DNA from: Planctomycetota bacterium
GTDB lineage: Bacteria; Planctomycetota; Planctomycetia; Pirellulales; Thermoguttaceae
Length of the DNA stretch: 5,662 nt
Reading direction: 5' to 3'
Assembly: GCA_013202535.1 (NCBI GenBank)
Contig: JABMRP010001149.1
Coordinates: 1-5,662, forward strand
The position numbers were made by a program, and so were the translations under genes. How positions within the stretch are numbered: the stretch's first letter is position 1; the number at the start of each line of letters is the position of its first letter. Shown here piece after piece: positions 5,199 to 5,662 of this stretch. The notes under the pieces are model-generated. The model was not told the DNA's origin. It worked only from the letters and a program-made list of their open reading frames with translations, and ran no database searches.

Positions 5199-5662
5199 GC
5201 CGGCGGCGGGAACGCCAACGAATACGACTGGCGCGGCCGACACACGGGCACTTCCGGCGAGGAGGATTCGTACCAGCGGACGACGTTCGATAATCTCGAT
5301 CGGCCCGTGCGGAGCGAGACGTACGATGGCGATGAGGAGGGCACGCTGCTGAGTCGGAGCGAGTCGGTTTACGACGATTTGGGGCGTGTCTACCAGTCGA
5401 CCAGCTACGCCGTCGATCCGACGACCGGCACCGTGGGCAACGGCCTGACGGGCTACACATGGTACGACGCGGCGGGTAATACCATCAAGTCGCAACCGGC
5501 CGGGTCGAAGGTCTTTAGTAAGACGGAATTCGACTCGCTGGGTCGGGCCGTGGCGACGTATGTGGGCTATTGTGCGGGCGAAACGTCCTATTCCGAAGCG
5601 TTGAGCCTCGCCTGCAACTCGATCGTCGAGCAGTCGGAAACCATGTTCGACGAGGTGGGCAA
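5184..5662 (+). CDS. 5'-truncated RHS repeat fragment, running off the window (possible pseudogene or orphan cassette)
   Basis: Translation in the frame of base 5184 is open to the window end (159 codons). It shows a run of YD-type repeats: EYDWRGRHTG, TFDNLDRPVRSETYDGD, VYDDLGRVYQS, WYDAAGNTIKS, EFDSLGRAVATYVGY and MFDEVGN. This matches, from memory, the mid-core section of planctomycete RHS proteins that lies before the section where the fragment at 730 begins. The frame is closed upstream by TAA at 5181-5183. No ATG occurs until the last few codons, and no Shine-Dalgarno precedes any GTG/TTG, so it has no evident way to be translated alone. The N-terminal part expected of a full RHS protein is missing. 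It is probably the core of the next cassette in an array, or debris of recombination. Codon use and GC look like those of the first RHS core. Confidence 0.75.
   Translation, partial: MAHYHAGGGNANEYDWRGRHTGTSGEEDSYQRTTFDNLDRPVRSETYDGDEEGTLLSRSESVYDDLGRVYQSTSYAVDPTTGTVGNGLTGYTWYDAAGNTIKSQPAGSKVFSKTEFDSLGRAVATYVGYCAGETSYSEALSLACNSIVEQSETMFDEVG

Noticed and set aside
1..5662. CRISPR array, tRNA, rRNA or insertion sequence
   Set aside because: No regularly spaced repeats, no cloverleaf-like sequence in the intergenic stretches, and no transposase-like reading frame.

Overview
The window looks like chromosomal DNA, or an uncultured-genome contig, from a GC-rich planctomycete, most likely of the Pirellula/Rhodopirellula type. 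This is inferred from the style of the RHS sequences (repeats such as YDAAGN and DDLGR, a 'WGLRYIDAPVLCDRDTTGDGTLDER'-type block before the RHS core, and a Ser/Gly linker). It also rests on an upstream fragment resembling a C-terminal beta module I recall from planctomycetal coiled-coil proteins. No database search was possible.

Layout, all genes on the + strand. (1) About 1-390/544: the 3' part of an unrelated gene whose plausible protein ends near 360-390, followed by a tail without protein character. (2) 545-729: an intergenic region ending in a strong 14-bp hairpin (685-719) with a T-rich 3' flank, probably a terminator. (3) 730-3546: an RHS/YD-repeat protein that enters abruptly in mid-core, with no N-terminus, no signal peptide and no convincing start codon. 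It runs through the conserved RHS core motif to DPSG, then a proline-rich linker, then a cysteine-rich C-terminal tip carrying HELVH plus a downstream glutamate, the signature of a zinc metallopeptidase. (4) 3563-5128: a tightly linked gene (16-bp gap, good ribosome binding site) for an exported protein of 521 residues and unknown family, in the position where immunity genes usually follow polymorphic toxins. (5) 5129-5183: a short spacer. (6) 5184-5662: a second RHS fragment, again without a start, covering an earlier section of the RHS core and running off the window.

The best overall reading is part of an RHS polymorphic-toxin locus, or a silent cassette array: [core-3' half + toxin tip] - [exported partner] - [next core fragment]. 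The two RHS pieces look like complementary halves of the same planctomycete RHS scaffold, with the second covering the stretch just before the point where the first begins. This could be a real recombination array, decay, or an assembly artefact at repetitive RHS DNA. The most notable idea is a cysteine-rich metallopeptidase tip paired with a secreted candidate inhibitor/immunity protein. No CRISPR, tRNA, rRNA or transposase was seen.
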